Assembly (NCBI GenBank): GCA_964487255.1 | Contig: CAZAQV010000018.1 | Span: 1 to 64,000, forward strand | Reading direction: 5' to 3' | Source of the DNA: CAZAQV01 sp964487255 | Lineage (GTDB): Bacteria; Myxococcota_A; Polyangia; Polyangiales; CAZAQV01 | Length of the DNA stretch: 64,000 bases | Shown: piece by piece, positions 42,031-50,651 of the stretch | How positions within the stretch are numbered: position 1 is the stretch's first letter | Layout: every line of letters starts with the position of its first letter | Notes under the pieces: generated by a model | Databases searched by the model: none | Told to the model about the DNA's origin: nothing | Seen by the model: the letters and a program-made list of their open reading frames with translations, nothing else | Position numbers and translations under genes: made by a program

Positions 42031-42599
42031 AGCGGGGTCGCGGTAATCACTTCGAGTGACTCACATGGCGCACTTCGCGCCATCTGAACGGCGGTTTCCG
42101 TCGGGCATTCGTCATCGGGGTCACCGCTTTGCGGAAAGGTTACGCTTCTTTCTTCGCGACGAATCGTGAGCGTCATTCCATCCCAGGTCATACGGTTCGA
42201 GCGGACCGTACCGCTGCAATCCGAATCGCCGCTCCACGATGTGGCGCTCACTTCGCCTTCCCATCCCGCAGAATCAGACCCTTGCTCAAAAGAGAAACCG
42301 GAGAGCGAGATTCGCAATTCGTCGTCCCCGACGAAAGCTTCTTCTTCGCATTCTGCTTGGGTTGGGCAGGTTCCTGCACTCACGAGGTCCTGGCCGAAGA
42401 ACTCCTGGTGACGAACGAACGCGAACTTGTCGTCCTCGGTTTCAAGCACGCTCGTGCCCTCCACGTCACATCCCGTCGAGTTGTGCGTCCACGTTTCAAT
42501 CGAGTAAGCCCCTTCGAGGGCGGTTACGCTGTCGTCGCCGCACCCCCAAAGCAGCGCCCCGAAAAGTATGCAACTCGTCCAACGAAGTCTGTTTGGCAT
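42027..42599 (-). CDS. Lipoprotein A of a tandem paralogous pair
   Basis: From the ATG at 42599 (AGGAGA upstream), 190 aa with a lipobox (LLWGC). The mature part has a conserved pattern shared with the next gene: LEGAYSIETWTHNSTGCDVEG, KFAFVRHQEFFGQDLVSAGTC and DECPT...CESLE. Six or more conserved cysteines suggest disulfide-bonded beta structure. No family is recognised. Tandem duplication with the upstream gene is evident from aligned cysteines and the H(R/Q)HQ-FFG motif. Confidence 0.75.
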   Translation of the reverse strand: MPNRLRWTSCILFGALLWGCGDDSVTALEGAYSIETWTHNSTGCDVEGTSVLETEDDKFAFVRHQEFFGQDLVSAGTCPTQAECEEEAFVGDDELRISLSGFSFEQGSDSAGWEGEVSATSWSGDSDCSGTVRSNRMTWDGMTLTIRREERSVTFPQSGDPDDECPTETAVQMARSAPCESLEVITATPL

Positions 42600-42675
42600 T
42601 TCCCGTTCTCCTCTGCGCTTTTGGTTCGTTCTCAGACGCCTCTTCAAAAGAAATATTCAGGAAACGGGACCCCTT

Positions 42676-43317
42676 TTATGGGATTGCTCCCGCGGCAATT
42701 TCTTCGAGTGAGACACAGGTGACCGAGCTGGTTGCAGCCAAAGCCAGGTCAGTAGGGCACGGATCTTCGATGTCGTCTGAGGGCGGGTAGGATAACTCGT
42801 GTAGCTCTTGGCGCATGATAATGGACGCGCCAACTGACGTGAGCGAGTTCTTGTACACCACCGCGTTGCAATCCGCGTCGCTGACCTGGGTTGTGGACGA
42901 AGTCTCCCCGCGCCAGCCAGTGGAGTCGCTGCCCCGATCGAAAGCCCACGAAGTGAGTCGAAGATCGTTGTCGGGCACCGCTGCCTCTTCGTCACAGTCA
43001 AACTTGATGGCGCATGTGCCTGTCGTCAGCAGCGAATCCCCGAATATGATCTGGTGGCGCACGAATGCGAAGCGATCGGTTTCGCTCGCGATCACGCTCG
43101 AGCCTGTGGTGCAGCCCGTGCTGTTGCGTGTCCAGGCTTGAATCTCATAGGTGCCTTCGAGCATTGTCGTCTGGGCCGCTGCATCGCGCGTTCCGGCGTC
43201 AGCCATCGAGCCATCGGTCAAGACCGGACGGCCTTTTTTGCGGCTACTGTCCCGACCCGAGCATCCAATGACAATCAGTAGGACGATTCCACCAATGAGA
43301 AGCTGACCCCGAGACAT
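42676..43317 (-). CDS. Lipoprotein B of a tandem paralogous pair
   Basis: From the ATG at 43317, 213 aa with a lipobox (VIGC) and an Asp/Arg/Lys-rich stalk. The core aligns with lipoprotein A: LEGTYEIQAWTRNSTGC, RFAFVRHQIIFGDSLLTTGTC, DPCPTDLALAAT...CVSLEEI. The stalk is longer than in A. It lies 77 bp upstream of A on the same strand, consistent with a two-gene operon arising by duplication. Unknown function. Confidence 0.75.
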   Translation of the reverse strand: MSRGQLLIGGIVLLIVIGCSGRDSSRKKGRPVLTDGSMADAGTRDAAAQTTMLEGTYEIQAWTRNSTGCTTGSSVIASETDRFAFVRHQIIFGDSLLTTGTCAIKFDCDEEAAVPDNDLRLTSWAFDRGSDSTGWRGETSSTTQVSDADCNAVVYKNSLTSVGASIIMRQELHELSYPPSDDIEDPCPTDLALAATSSVTCVSLEEIAAGAIP

Positions 43318-43379
43318 CCGCACGCAACGTAGCACTCAGGCCGCGCGTTTGCACGACCCGTGGTGGAACCGCCGAAAAG

Positions 43380-45218
43380 CTAACCGATCGAACCAAAAGC
43401 TGCGTCGGAAATCGACAGCGCCGTCGCGTCGTCCGCTTGGATCATTTTTGCTTTTCCGATCACGCTCGGCAGAACGTTGTTGGCAAAGAAAATGCCTGTG
43501 GCTCTTTTGCCTTCGTAGACAGGCTGCAATTTTTCGCTCGCTTCGGGAAGCCTGTCGCACGCGATGCGCGCCCCCTCAAGCAGAAGCCACCCGACAGTCG
43601 TTTCGGCCATCATATGAAGGAAGGTTTCGGCGTGAAGCGGTACGTGTTCCATCTTGTTCTGCTGCGCCCAATCCATGAATTTCATAGCGGCCCCCGCGAC
43701 AGCCTCGACAGCCTTGCCAAGCTGCACGACGCTCGGACCAAGTTCGGCGTGGTCTTTGTTCGCCATCACGAACTTTTGCACTTCGCCCATGAAGGCCTGT
43801 GCATTCTTTCCACCTGCTTGGCCGAGCTTGCGCCCTACGAGGTCAAGCGCCTGAATCGCATTGGTGCCTTCGTAGATGCTGAAGATCTTTGTGTCGCGTG
43901 CGTATTGCTCAAGTGGATAGTCCTTGAGATAGCCAGCTCCCCCGAGGACCTGGATGGCGCGCTCACAGACCGCAAAACCCATATCAGATGCATAGGCTTT
44001 AAGAAGCGGGGTCAGAAGGTCGACCTGTCCTTCGTGGTACGCGACGCCCTCGTCGTCCTTGCCGCGCAAAAGTTCTGCACGGTCTTGGTGAGTGGTGAGT
44101 TTGATCGCGAGAGCACGCGTTCCCTCCACAACCGACTTCATCCACAACAGGTCGCGACGGATGTTGGGGTGTCGAATGATTTCGACGCGTTCGGCAGACG
44201 CGTCCTTCCAGTTCTTGACGTCGGAGCCCTGCTTGCGCTCTTTCGCGTACTCCAGTGCGTTCAAGTAAGCGGTGGACATAATCGCGAGTCCTTGAATGCC
44301 GACCGCAATGCGCGCCCGGTTCATCAAGGTGAACATTTGCCGCATGCCCTGGTGCTCCTTGCCACCCACCAACTCGCCGTAGCATTCGTCGTTCTCTCCG
44401 AAATTGAGAGCGCAGGTTGCCGAGCCGTTAAGGCCCATCTTGTGTTCGATCGAGGCGAGCGTGACGTCGTTGCGTTCGCCCAAGTTTCCCTGGTCGTCGA
44501 CACGGGTGGCCGGCACGATAAACAGCGACAATCCTTTAGTGCCCACCGGTGCGCCTTCGATGCGCGCTAGAACGAGGTGAATGATGTTCTCTGCCAAGTC
44601 GTGGTCGCCGGCGGTGATGAAGATCTTCGAGCCTTTGATCTTGTAGCGCCCGTCGCCGCAAGGCGTCGCGCTCGTGGTCGCTGAGCCGACGTCCGAACCG
44701 GCGTGGGGCTCTGTAAGACACATCGTGCCGCCCCATTGACCCGAACACATGCGCTCCGCGAACAACGTCTTCTGGCGATCGTCGCCGTGCTTGAGGATAA
44801 GTTCGGCAGCCGCTGGTCCAAAGCCTGTGTACATGAGCAAGGCGGTGTTGGAACCCGTAAGGAGTTCTTCGGTGAGCGCATGGACAGCATGAGGTGCGTT
44901 CTGACCGCTGTAGCGTTCCTCCATGGACAGCGACTGTGAGCCGGTATCGTAGATGCGTTTCCACGCCTCCTTGAAACCGTCGGGCGTGATGACGCGTCCA
45001 TCTTGTACGCGGCACCCCTGAGCATCGGCGCTCGCATTGAGCGGGCCGCTCACTTCGCGTGCGAAGCGATAGGTCTCCTCAAGGACCATGCGAACCTCTT
45101 CCTCGCCCCAGTCCGCGAAGGGTCCTTTCCCCAAAATGTCACCAATTTGAAACTGCTCGAAGAGCCGGAAATAGACATCTTCGAGATCGGCCTTGTAGTG
45201 ATTGTCGCCTTGCGCCAT
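43380..45218 (-). CDS. Acyl-CoA dehydrogenase
   Basis: A 612-aa flavoenzyme of the long DmdC/FadE-like type. Features include MCLTEPHAGSDVGSATTSATP at the FAD and substrate cleft, FITAGDHDLAENIIHLVLARI, the ALEYAKERKQG helix, QVLGGAGYLKDYPLEQYARDTKI and YEGTNAIQALDLVGRKL. The C-terminal ~130-residue helical extension is usual for this length class. Likely carries out beta-oxidation-type alpha,beta-dehydrogenation of acyl-CoA; chain length unknown. It is divergent from argS. Confidence 0.95.
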   Translation of the reverse strand: MAQGDNHYKADLEDVYFRLFEQFQIGDILGKGPFADWGEEEVRMVLEETYRFAREVSGPLNASADAQGCRVQDGRVITPDGFKEAWKRIYDTGSQSLSMEERYSGQNAPHAVHALTEELLTGSNTALLMYTGFGPAAAELILKHGDDRQKTLFAERMCSGQWGGTMCLTEPHAGSDVGSATTSATPCGDGRYKIKGSKIFITAGDHDLAENIIHLVLARIEGAPVGTKGLSLFIVPATRVDDQGNLGERNDVTLASIEHKMGLNGSATCALNFGENDECYGELVGGKEHQGMRQMFTLMNRARIAVGIQGLAIMSTAYLNALEYAKERKQGSDVKNWKDASAERVEIIRHPNIRRDLLWMKSVVEGTRALAIKLTTHQDRAELLRGKDDEGVAYHEGQVDLLTPLLKAYASDMGFAVCERAIQVLGGAGYLKDYPLEQYARDTKIFSIYEGTNAIQALDLVGRKLGQAGGKNAQAFMGEVQKFVMANKDHAELGPSVVQLGKAVEAVAGAAMKFMDWAQQNKMEHVPLHAETFLHMMAETTVGWLLLEGARIACDRLPEASEKLQPVYEGKRATGIFFANNVLPSVIGKAKMIQADDATALSISDAAFGSIG

Positions 45219-45321
45219 AGCTTCTTAGAATTAGGGTCACTTGCCGCAACGCGTCAAGCCTCAAACACCTAAATCGTAGTCTGATGTGGGAGAGCTCGCA
45301 GCGGCGGTGTATAGGAGCTGC

Positions 45322-47055
45322 ATGCGGGTTCTGCCGTTTTTAGAAGCAATTATTGAGCCGGTGGTGGAGGAGATCGCCGGTGGACCGTCGCCGACGCTCT
45401 TGCGGCGTACCCAGGATGCAAGGTTCGGCGACTACCAATGCAACGCCGCCATGCCGCTTGGAAAGCGCCTGGGCAAGGCGCCCCGCGAAGTGGGAGAGCA
45501 GATCGCGCAGCAACTGCTTGCGCATCGCGCGGTTGCGAAGACCGAGGTGGCTGGCCCGGGGTTCGTCAATATTACGCTCGATGATGTCTGGCTTGCTGAC
45601 ATCCTAGAGCAGCAACTCGTCGACGAGCGACAAGGCGTGACCGTCGACGACAAGCCGCAGACGATTGTGGTCGACTATTCGGGTCCCAACATTGCCAAGC
45701 AGATGCACGTTGGGCACCTCAGGTCCACCATTATCGGCGACAGCATTGTGCGCACCCTTCGCTTCTTGGGTCACGAGGTGATCGGGGATATCCATCTCGG
45801 AGATTGGGGTACTCAGTTTGGTTTGCTGATCGTTGGCATGCGCGAGTGGGGTGACGAGCAAGCATTTTCTGATGATGCCATTGTCGAACTCGAACGAGTT
45901 TACAAGCTGGCTAGTGAGAAAGCCGCAGTCGACGAGGAGTTTAAAGAGCAAGCGCGCGCCGAACTCGCAAGGCTACAAAATGGAGATCCCGAAAACACGG
46001 CGATGTGGCAACGTTTCGTGGCCGCCACCCGACAGAGCCTCGACCGTTGCTACGACTTACTCGAAGTGACCTTCGACAAGTGGCTCGGTGAAAGCGCCTA
46101 CAACGACATGCTTCCAAGTGTTGTTGAGAAGGCTCAGAAGGCGGGGCTCGCCCGTGAAGACAATGGTGCGATCTGCGTTTTTTGGAACGAACTTGATGAC
46201 GTGCCCACGGCTTTGAGGAAACAGAAAGAGCCGTTCATCATCCGCAAGCGTGACGGTGCCTTTCTCTATTCCACGACGGACCTGGCGACGATCTACTACC
46301 GTAAGGAGAACTTCGAGAACGATCGTGCTCTTTATGTTGTCGACCAACGTCAGGCGCTGCATTTCAAGCAGCTGTTTGCCTTGGCCGAAAAGCTCGGCAT
46401 CGATATGGAGATGGAGCACGTCGGGTTTGGAACCGTGCTGGGAAGCGATGGAAAACCGCTCAAGACACGCGAAGGCAGCGACAAGAAGGTCACCTTGCTT
46501 GAGCTTTTGACCGAAGCGGTCGAGCGCTCGATGGCGCAAATCAAAGAAACGGGGCTTGAGGTTCCCGACGATCAACTTGAGCATGCCGCACGAACCATCG
46601 GTATCGGAGCGGTCAAGTACGCGGACCTTCGTAACAACCGCCTCAGCGACTACCAGTTTGACTGGGATAAGATGATTTCGTTCAAAGGTAATGCGGGTCC
46701 CTACATTCAATACGCGTACGCTCGTATCCAGAGCATCTTCCGCAAAGGCGAGATCGAGCTTCCGCAAGCTCCGACCTCCATCACACTGCAGGCCGATGCC
46801 GAAAGAAACTTGGGTCGCGAACTGCTTCGTTTTGGAGACGTGGTCCACAGTGCGGCCGATGCCTCGGAACCACACCAGATTACCGATCACTTGTATTCCC
46901 TTGCGCGCGCCTTCAGCGCATTTTACGAAACGTGCCCGATTCTAAAGTCGGAAGGCGATGCCCGCGCGAGCCGGGTGGCGCTCGCCGCGCTCACTGCAGC
47001 GCAACTCAAGCGGGGACTGTCCCTACTGGGGATTGGCGTCGTGGAGCGCATGTAA
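45322..47055 (+). CDS. argS: Arginyl-tRNA synthetase
   Basis: A 577-aa class I synthetase charging tRNA(Arg). The N-terminal additional domain is followed by the HIGH-type motif HVGH (KQMHVGHLRSTI). The ArgRS-specific GTVLGSDGKPLKTREGSDKKV stands in for KMSKS. The ALA-rich anticodon-binding helix bundle ends at ERM. ATG 45322 has AGGAG five bases upstream; longer starts are not supported. It shares one base (TAATG) with the next gene. Confidence 0.95.
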   Translation: MRVLPFLEAIIEPVVEEIAGGPSPTLLRRTQDARFGDYQCNAAMPLGKRLGKAPREVGEQIAQQLLAHRAVAKTEVAGPGFVNITLDDVWLADILEQQLVDERQGVTVDDKPQTIVVDYSGPNIAKQMHVGHLRSTIIGDSIVRTLRFLGHEVIGDIHLGDWGTQFGLLIVGMREWGDEQAFSDDAIVELERVYKLASEKAAVDEEFKEQARAELARLQNGDPENTAMWQRFVAATRQSLDRCYDLLEVTFDKWLGESAYNDMLPSVVEKAQKAGLAREDNGAICVFWNELDDVPTALRKQKEPFIIRKRDGAFLYSTTDLATIYYRKENFENDRALYVVDQRQALHFKQLFALAEKLGIDMEMEHVGFGTVLGSDGKPLKTREGSDKKVTLLELLTEAVERSMAQIKETGLEVPDDQLEHAARTIGIGAVKYADLRNNRLSDYQFDWDKMISFKGNAGPYIQYAYARIQSIFRKGEIELPQAPTSITLQADAERNLGRELLRFGDVVHSAADASEPHQITDHLYSLARAFSAFYETCPILKSEGDARASRVALAALTAAQLKRGLSLLGIGVVERM

Positions 47056-48050
47056 TGCAGGGGACGGTTGAGTTTTTCGAGGTCGAGAGCGAAGCGCTCA
47101 AAGGCAACGTACTTGGGGACCCGGATCGTCGGGAGGTCTTGGTGTACCTGCCGCCCAAGCACGACAGGGGTGCGCCGTTCTTTTGCACGCTGTTATTGCC
47201 AGCGTACGGGAGCAACCACCGCACTTTTTTGAACTATGACCTGTGGCAGCCGAGCGTTCTTGAGCGGCTTGATGCGTTGGTCTCAGATGGGCAGTGCCCG
47301 CGCACAAGTGTCATCATCCCCGATTGTCGGACGAGGTGGGGTGGTAGTCAGTTCATCAACTCACCGGCATCAGGAAACTATCAAGACTTCTTGGTTGACG
47401 AAGTTCTTCCCGCTGTCGAAGCGCGCTACAACACACGCGCTGGGGCGGTAGGGCGAGCCGTGGTAGGGCGTTCCTCCGGAGGCTTTGGTGCGTTGCGTTT
47501 AGCGGTGGACCGCCCGGACGTTGTCGCAGCTGCGGGAAGCATCGCAGGAGACGCTGCCTTCGACCTTAGCTTGCGTCCTCTACTTCTCAAGGCGCAGCTC
47601 GCATTCGAGCGTAGCGGCGGGGTAGAGGCCTTCTGTCAGCGACTGGCCGATGAAGGGCCTTCCCACGGCAGTGACTATGATGCGGCGTTTCTGCTGGCAG
47701 CGGCTTCGGCCTACGCTCCCGAGGCGACCGAGCGCCCTCCACATGCACCACTTCCATTCGATCCGAAACATGGCAGCGTAGACGAGGCGCTGTGGGCGAC
47801 GTGGATGCGAGCTGATCCGTGCACGCGCTTTGCTTCGCGGCTCGAGGCTTTACGTTCGCTTAGGCTGCTTCACGTCGAAGCTGGACGTTTCGATGAGTAT
47901 GGGCTTCAATATGCTGCGCGAAGGCTTGCGCTGCAGGCGCGTGAAGCGGGCGTAAATGTGGCACACGAGGAGTTCGATGGTGGCCATCGAGGAACTCGGG
48001 CACGTTACCTCCACGTCATACCGCGCTTACTTTGCGCTCTGCAAAATTGA
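47055..48050 (+). CDS. Alpha/beta-hydrolase, putative esterase (EsteraseD type)
   Basis: A 331-aa protein. The nucleophile elbow is GRSSGG; an earlier LLPAYGSNHRTFLN oxyanion segment and EVLPAVEARYNTRAG are typical of the putative-esterase family related to Fes and EsteraseD. The His is likely in DGGHRGTRARYLHVI near the C-terminus. No signal peptide. The ATG shares one base with the argS stop, so it is translated from the argS mRNA. The substrate cannot be deduced. Confidence 0.82.
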   Translation: MQGTVEFFEVESEALKGNVLGDPDRREVLVYLPPKHDRGAPFFCTLLLPAYGSNHRTFLNYDLWQPSVLERLDALVSDGQCPRTSVIIPDCRTRWGGSQFINSPASGNYQDFLVDEVLPAVEARYNTRAGAVGRAVVGRSSGGFGALRLAVDRPDVVAAAGSIAGDAAFDLSLRPLLLKAQLAFERSGGVEAFCQRLADEGPSHGSDYDAAFLLAAASAYAPEATERPPHAPLPFDPKHGSVDEALWATWMRADPCTRFASRLEALRSLRLLHVEAGRFDEYGLQYAARRLALQAREAGVNVAHEEFDGGHRGTRARYLHVIPRLLCALQN

Positions 48051-48086
48051 TCTTGGCTCTCGGACGAATGTGGTAAGGTTAAGTCG

Positions 48087-48761
48087 GTGACCGACGCACC
48101 AAAAGATGCTGCAGGCGGGGAGCAGCCGACTCCGGCTGAACAGGTGCAGCCTCCGAAGCACAAACGCAAAAAGACCGGGGCTGCGGCTGTCGCCGCGCAG
48201 ATTATCGAAGATGGGGCCACCGCGAAGGTCAACCAGCTCGCCAAAGACATGTTTGAAGGCAAACCGACTGCAGCGACGCAGGCCGCCCGCGTGCTTTCAG
48301 AGGTCTCTGCTGCCAAACCAGACTTGCTGGTTGGTACCGTCGAACGAATGGTGGACGCATTGCGTTCCGGCAACCGGCGTGTGGTTCAGACCGGAGCCGA
48401 TGCATTGCCTGCGATCGCGAAAATCGCACCTGCCAAAGTGGCCAAACACATGGATACCCTCCGCGACAGCTATTCCGAAACGAGCGCAGTTGGAAAAGAC
48501 GGATTGGTGAACACGTTTTCGAATTTGTGCCTCGCATCGGTGGCTTACCAGAAGCGGCTCGAGCCCATTCTATGTGAAGCGATGGCGGATGCGGAACCGA
48601 AGGTGCTGGTCACCTGGGTTGAAACCGTCTTGCCTGCGCTCAAGGGCGAACCTCATGCCAATGTCCGCTCGGTTGTGGAAAAACGCCTGTACGCTATCCC
48701 CAAGCGGCATGCGCAGACAATCGCTGATTTTTTGGGTCTGAAGTTACGCATTCGGCGTTGA
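48087..48761 (+). CDS. HEAT-repeat-like protein of unknown function
   Basis: A 224-aa protein with GTG start. The first ~40 residues are Lys/Pro/Gln-rich and probably disordered; the rest is a series of amphipathic helix pairs (ATQAARVLSEVSAAKPDLL, VVQTGADALPAIAKIAPAKV, LVTWVETVLPALKGE) reminiscent of HEAT/ARM repeats. No enzymatic motif. Its end overlaps the convergent tgt gene by 18 bp. Probably a scaffold-type protein. Confidence 0.68.
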   Translation: MTDAPKDAAGGEQPTPAEQVQPPKHKRKKTGAAAVAAQIIEDGATAKVNQLAKDMFEGKPTAATQAARVLSEVSAAKPDLLVGTVERMVDALRSGNRRVVQTGADALPAIAKIAPAKVAKHMDTLRDSYSETSAVGKDGLVNTFSNLCLASVAYQKRLEPILCEAMADAEPKVLVTWVETVLPALKGEPHANVRSVVEKRLYAIPKRHAQTIADFLGLKLRIRR

Positions 48762-49904
48762 TACCTCGTCACCGTCTCGAAGGTCTGCGAGGGTTTGCCG
48801 GGACCAGGTCTGGTATCGGTCGGTCTCGATCGCGTCGCGTGCGGCAGCCGTAAGGGCACCATAGAAGTGCAGGTTGTGCAGCGAGAGCAATCGCGGCCCA
48901 AGCATCTCCTTCGCGCGAAACAAGTGCGACAGATAGGCTCGGTCATAGTGTGAGCAGGTCTCGCAGTCACAACGTTCGTCCAGTGGCGCGCGGTCCGACT
49001 TGTGGCGGGCTTGTCGCAGGTTGACGCGCCCGTGCCAGGTCAATGCTTGGCCATTGCGCGCATTGCGAGTGGGCAGTACGCAGTCGAACATGTCGATTCC
49101 CGCGCCCATCGCAGCGAGCAAATCCTGAGGCGTTCCCACGCCCATCAAGTAGCGCGGTCGATCGCTCGGCATCTGATGCGCTACCTCTGCAAGCGTGCGG
49201 TGCATGTCCTCGGTCGACTCGCCCACCGAGAGGCCTCCAAGAGCCAGCCCCTCAAAGGGCAGCGCGGCGATGTCATCCATATGAGAGAGGCGCAGCTGGG
49301 TGTCGGTGCCGCCTTGGATAATGCCGAAGCGCGCCTGGTGTTCGGGGCGCGGCGCTCGGAGTGATCGCTCGGCCCACGCACTGGTCGTGCGTAAGGCGTG
49401 CGCCATCGCCTTCGGTTCGGCGTTTGCCGGTGGGCAAATGTCGAGGGCCATCGCGATATCGGATCCGAGGGCGGCTTGTACACGCATGGACTCCTCGGGG
49501 GTGAGTCGTCGCTTGCTCCCGTCGAGATGAGAACGGAAGGTGACGCCGTCTTCGTCGATCTTTGCAAGCTTGGCCAAAGAGAAAATCTGAAAGCCACCGC
49601 TGTCGGTGAGAACCGCGTGTGGCCAGCGCATGAACTCCTGGATGCCGCCCATTTCGGCAATCTGCTCGGCGCCAGGACGAAGCCAAAGGTGGTATGTGTT
49701 GGCCAAGCAGATTCTCGCACCGGTGCTGGCCACTTCGGTTGCTGTCAAGCCTTTCACCGTGCCCTGCGTGCCGACGGGCATGAAGGCTGGCGTTTTGGCC
49801 CGGCCGTGTGCGGTTTGCAATACGGCGACCCGTGCGTGGCCGGACAAAGCCTTCTTTTCAAATGAAAAACCAGCGGCGCTCATGACTTCCAAAGGGTTCT
49901 TCAT
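48744..49904 (-). CDS. tgt: tRNA-guanine transglycosylase (queuine synthesis)
   Basis: A 386-aa TIM-barrel enzyme exchanging guanine-34 for preQ1. Signatures are TPAFMPVGTQGTVKGLT, CLANTYHLWLRPG, the catalytic-loop DSGGFQIFSL, ALDICPPAN, FGIIQGGT, LALGGLSVGE, YLMGVGTPQDL and the catalytic-Asp region DMFDCVLPTRNARNG. The Zn site is C-D-C-x2-C...H (DCETCSHY and SLHNLHFY). It starts at the ATG at 49904, just left of a hairpin-bearing intergenic segment. Confidence 0.96.
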   Translation of the reverse strand: MKNPLEVMSAAGFSFEKKALSGHARVAVLQTAHGRAKTPAFMPVGTQGTVKGLTATEVASTGARICLANTYHLWLRPGAEQIAEMGGIQEFMRWPHAVLTDSGGFQIFSLAKLAKIDEDGVTFRSHLDGSKRRLTPEESMRVQAALGSDIAMALDICPPANAEPKAMAHALRTTSAWAERSLRAPRPEHQARFGIIQGGTDTQLRLSHMDDIAALPFEGLALGGLSVGESTEDMHRTLAEVAHQMPSDRPRYLMGVGTPQDLLAAMGAGIDMFDCVLPTRNARNGQALTWHGRVNLRQARHKSDRAPLDERCDCETCSHYDRAYLSHLFRAKEMLGPRLLSLHNLHFYGALTAAARDAIETDRYQTWSRQTLADLRDGDEVSTPNA

Positions 49905-49907
49905 AGC

Positions 49908-50055
49908 ACGTGTTCGCGTACATCCGGGAGCAGCGGGTTGGGGGAGTTTGAGGGGGAACTCCCCTCAAGTTGATAAAAAGCGGAACGTTCGCGATTTTTG
50001 GTATTGCCCAAAAATCGGGGACTGAACGCGTACGTGTTGGCGTAGACATCCGAGC
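49908..50055. repeat. Hairpin-rich segment flanked by imperfect direct repeats (tgt/frr intergenic)
   Basis: ACGTGTTCGCGTA.CATCCGGGAGC at 49908 recurs with small changes at 50032-50055. Between them lie two stems: GGGGAGTT / AACTCCCC (49941-49964) and the perfect CGATTTTTGG / CCAAAAATCG (49992-50017, 6-nt loop). The outer ACGTTC / GAACG also pairs around the second stem. The segment forms the divergent promoter region of tgt and frr. Possibilities are a MITE-like insertion with target duplication or a regulatory RNA structure. Confidence 0.7.
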
Positions 50056-50079
50056 GCGCGAGGTGCACACTGTCCCGCG

Positions 50080-50637
50080 ATGATTGACGAGATACAGCTA
50101 GAGCTAGATGCCTCCATCGAAAAGGCGCACGATGCGCTCAAACGCGAGTTGGCAAAACTGCGAACTGGGCGCGCACATCCGGGCCTCCTCGACTCGGTTC
50201 GCGTCGATTACTACGGATCCCCGACCCCGATTAGCCAGATGGCACAGATTTCCGTTCCCGAGCCTCGCACGCTGCAGGTCAAGCCTTGGGAGAAGGACCA
50301 GCTCAAAGTTATCGAAAAGGCCATCATCGGGAGCAACCTCGGCCTCAACCCACAAAACGATGGCGTGGTCATTCGCATTCCGATGCCTCCTCTGACCGAA
50401 GAGCGTCGCAAAGACATCGTCAAGATTGCCAAAAAACACGGCGAGGACTGCAAGATCGCCATTCGCTCGGCGCGTCACGAAGCGATGGACGGTCTCGACA
50501 AGCTCAAGAAAGATGGCGACGTCGGCGAAGACGCTGTCGATCGGGCAAAGAAGAAGGTCGAAGACACGGTCAAGTCCGCGGGTAACGCTGCCGACGACAT
50601 CGTCGCAACCAAAGAAAAAGAAATCCTGACCGTCTAG
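50080..50637 (+). CDS. frr: Ribosome recycling factor
   Basis: A 185-aa protein that, with EF-G, splits post-termination ribosomes. The sequence follows the family: RTGRAHPGLLDSVRVDYYGSPTPISQMA, PEPRTLQVKPWEKDQLKVIEKAI, GLNPQNDGVVIRIPMPPLTEERRKDIVKIAKKHGEDCKIAIRSARHEAMD. Standard length. No tsf/pyrH partner is adjacent, unlike many genomes. ATG 50080. Confidence 0.97.
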   Translation: MIDEIQLELDASIEKAHDALKRELAKLRTGRAHPGLLDSVRVDYYGSPTPISQMAQISVPEPRTLQVKPWEKDQLKVIEKAIIGSNLGLNPQNDGVVIRIPMPPLTEERRKDIVKIAKKHGEDCKIAIRSARHEAMDGLDKLKKDGDVGEDAVDRAKKKVEDTVKSAGNAADDIVATKEKEILTV

Positions 50638-50651
50638 TCGGCGGCACCGTC

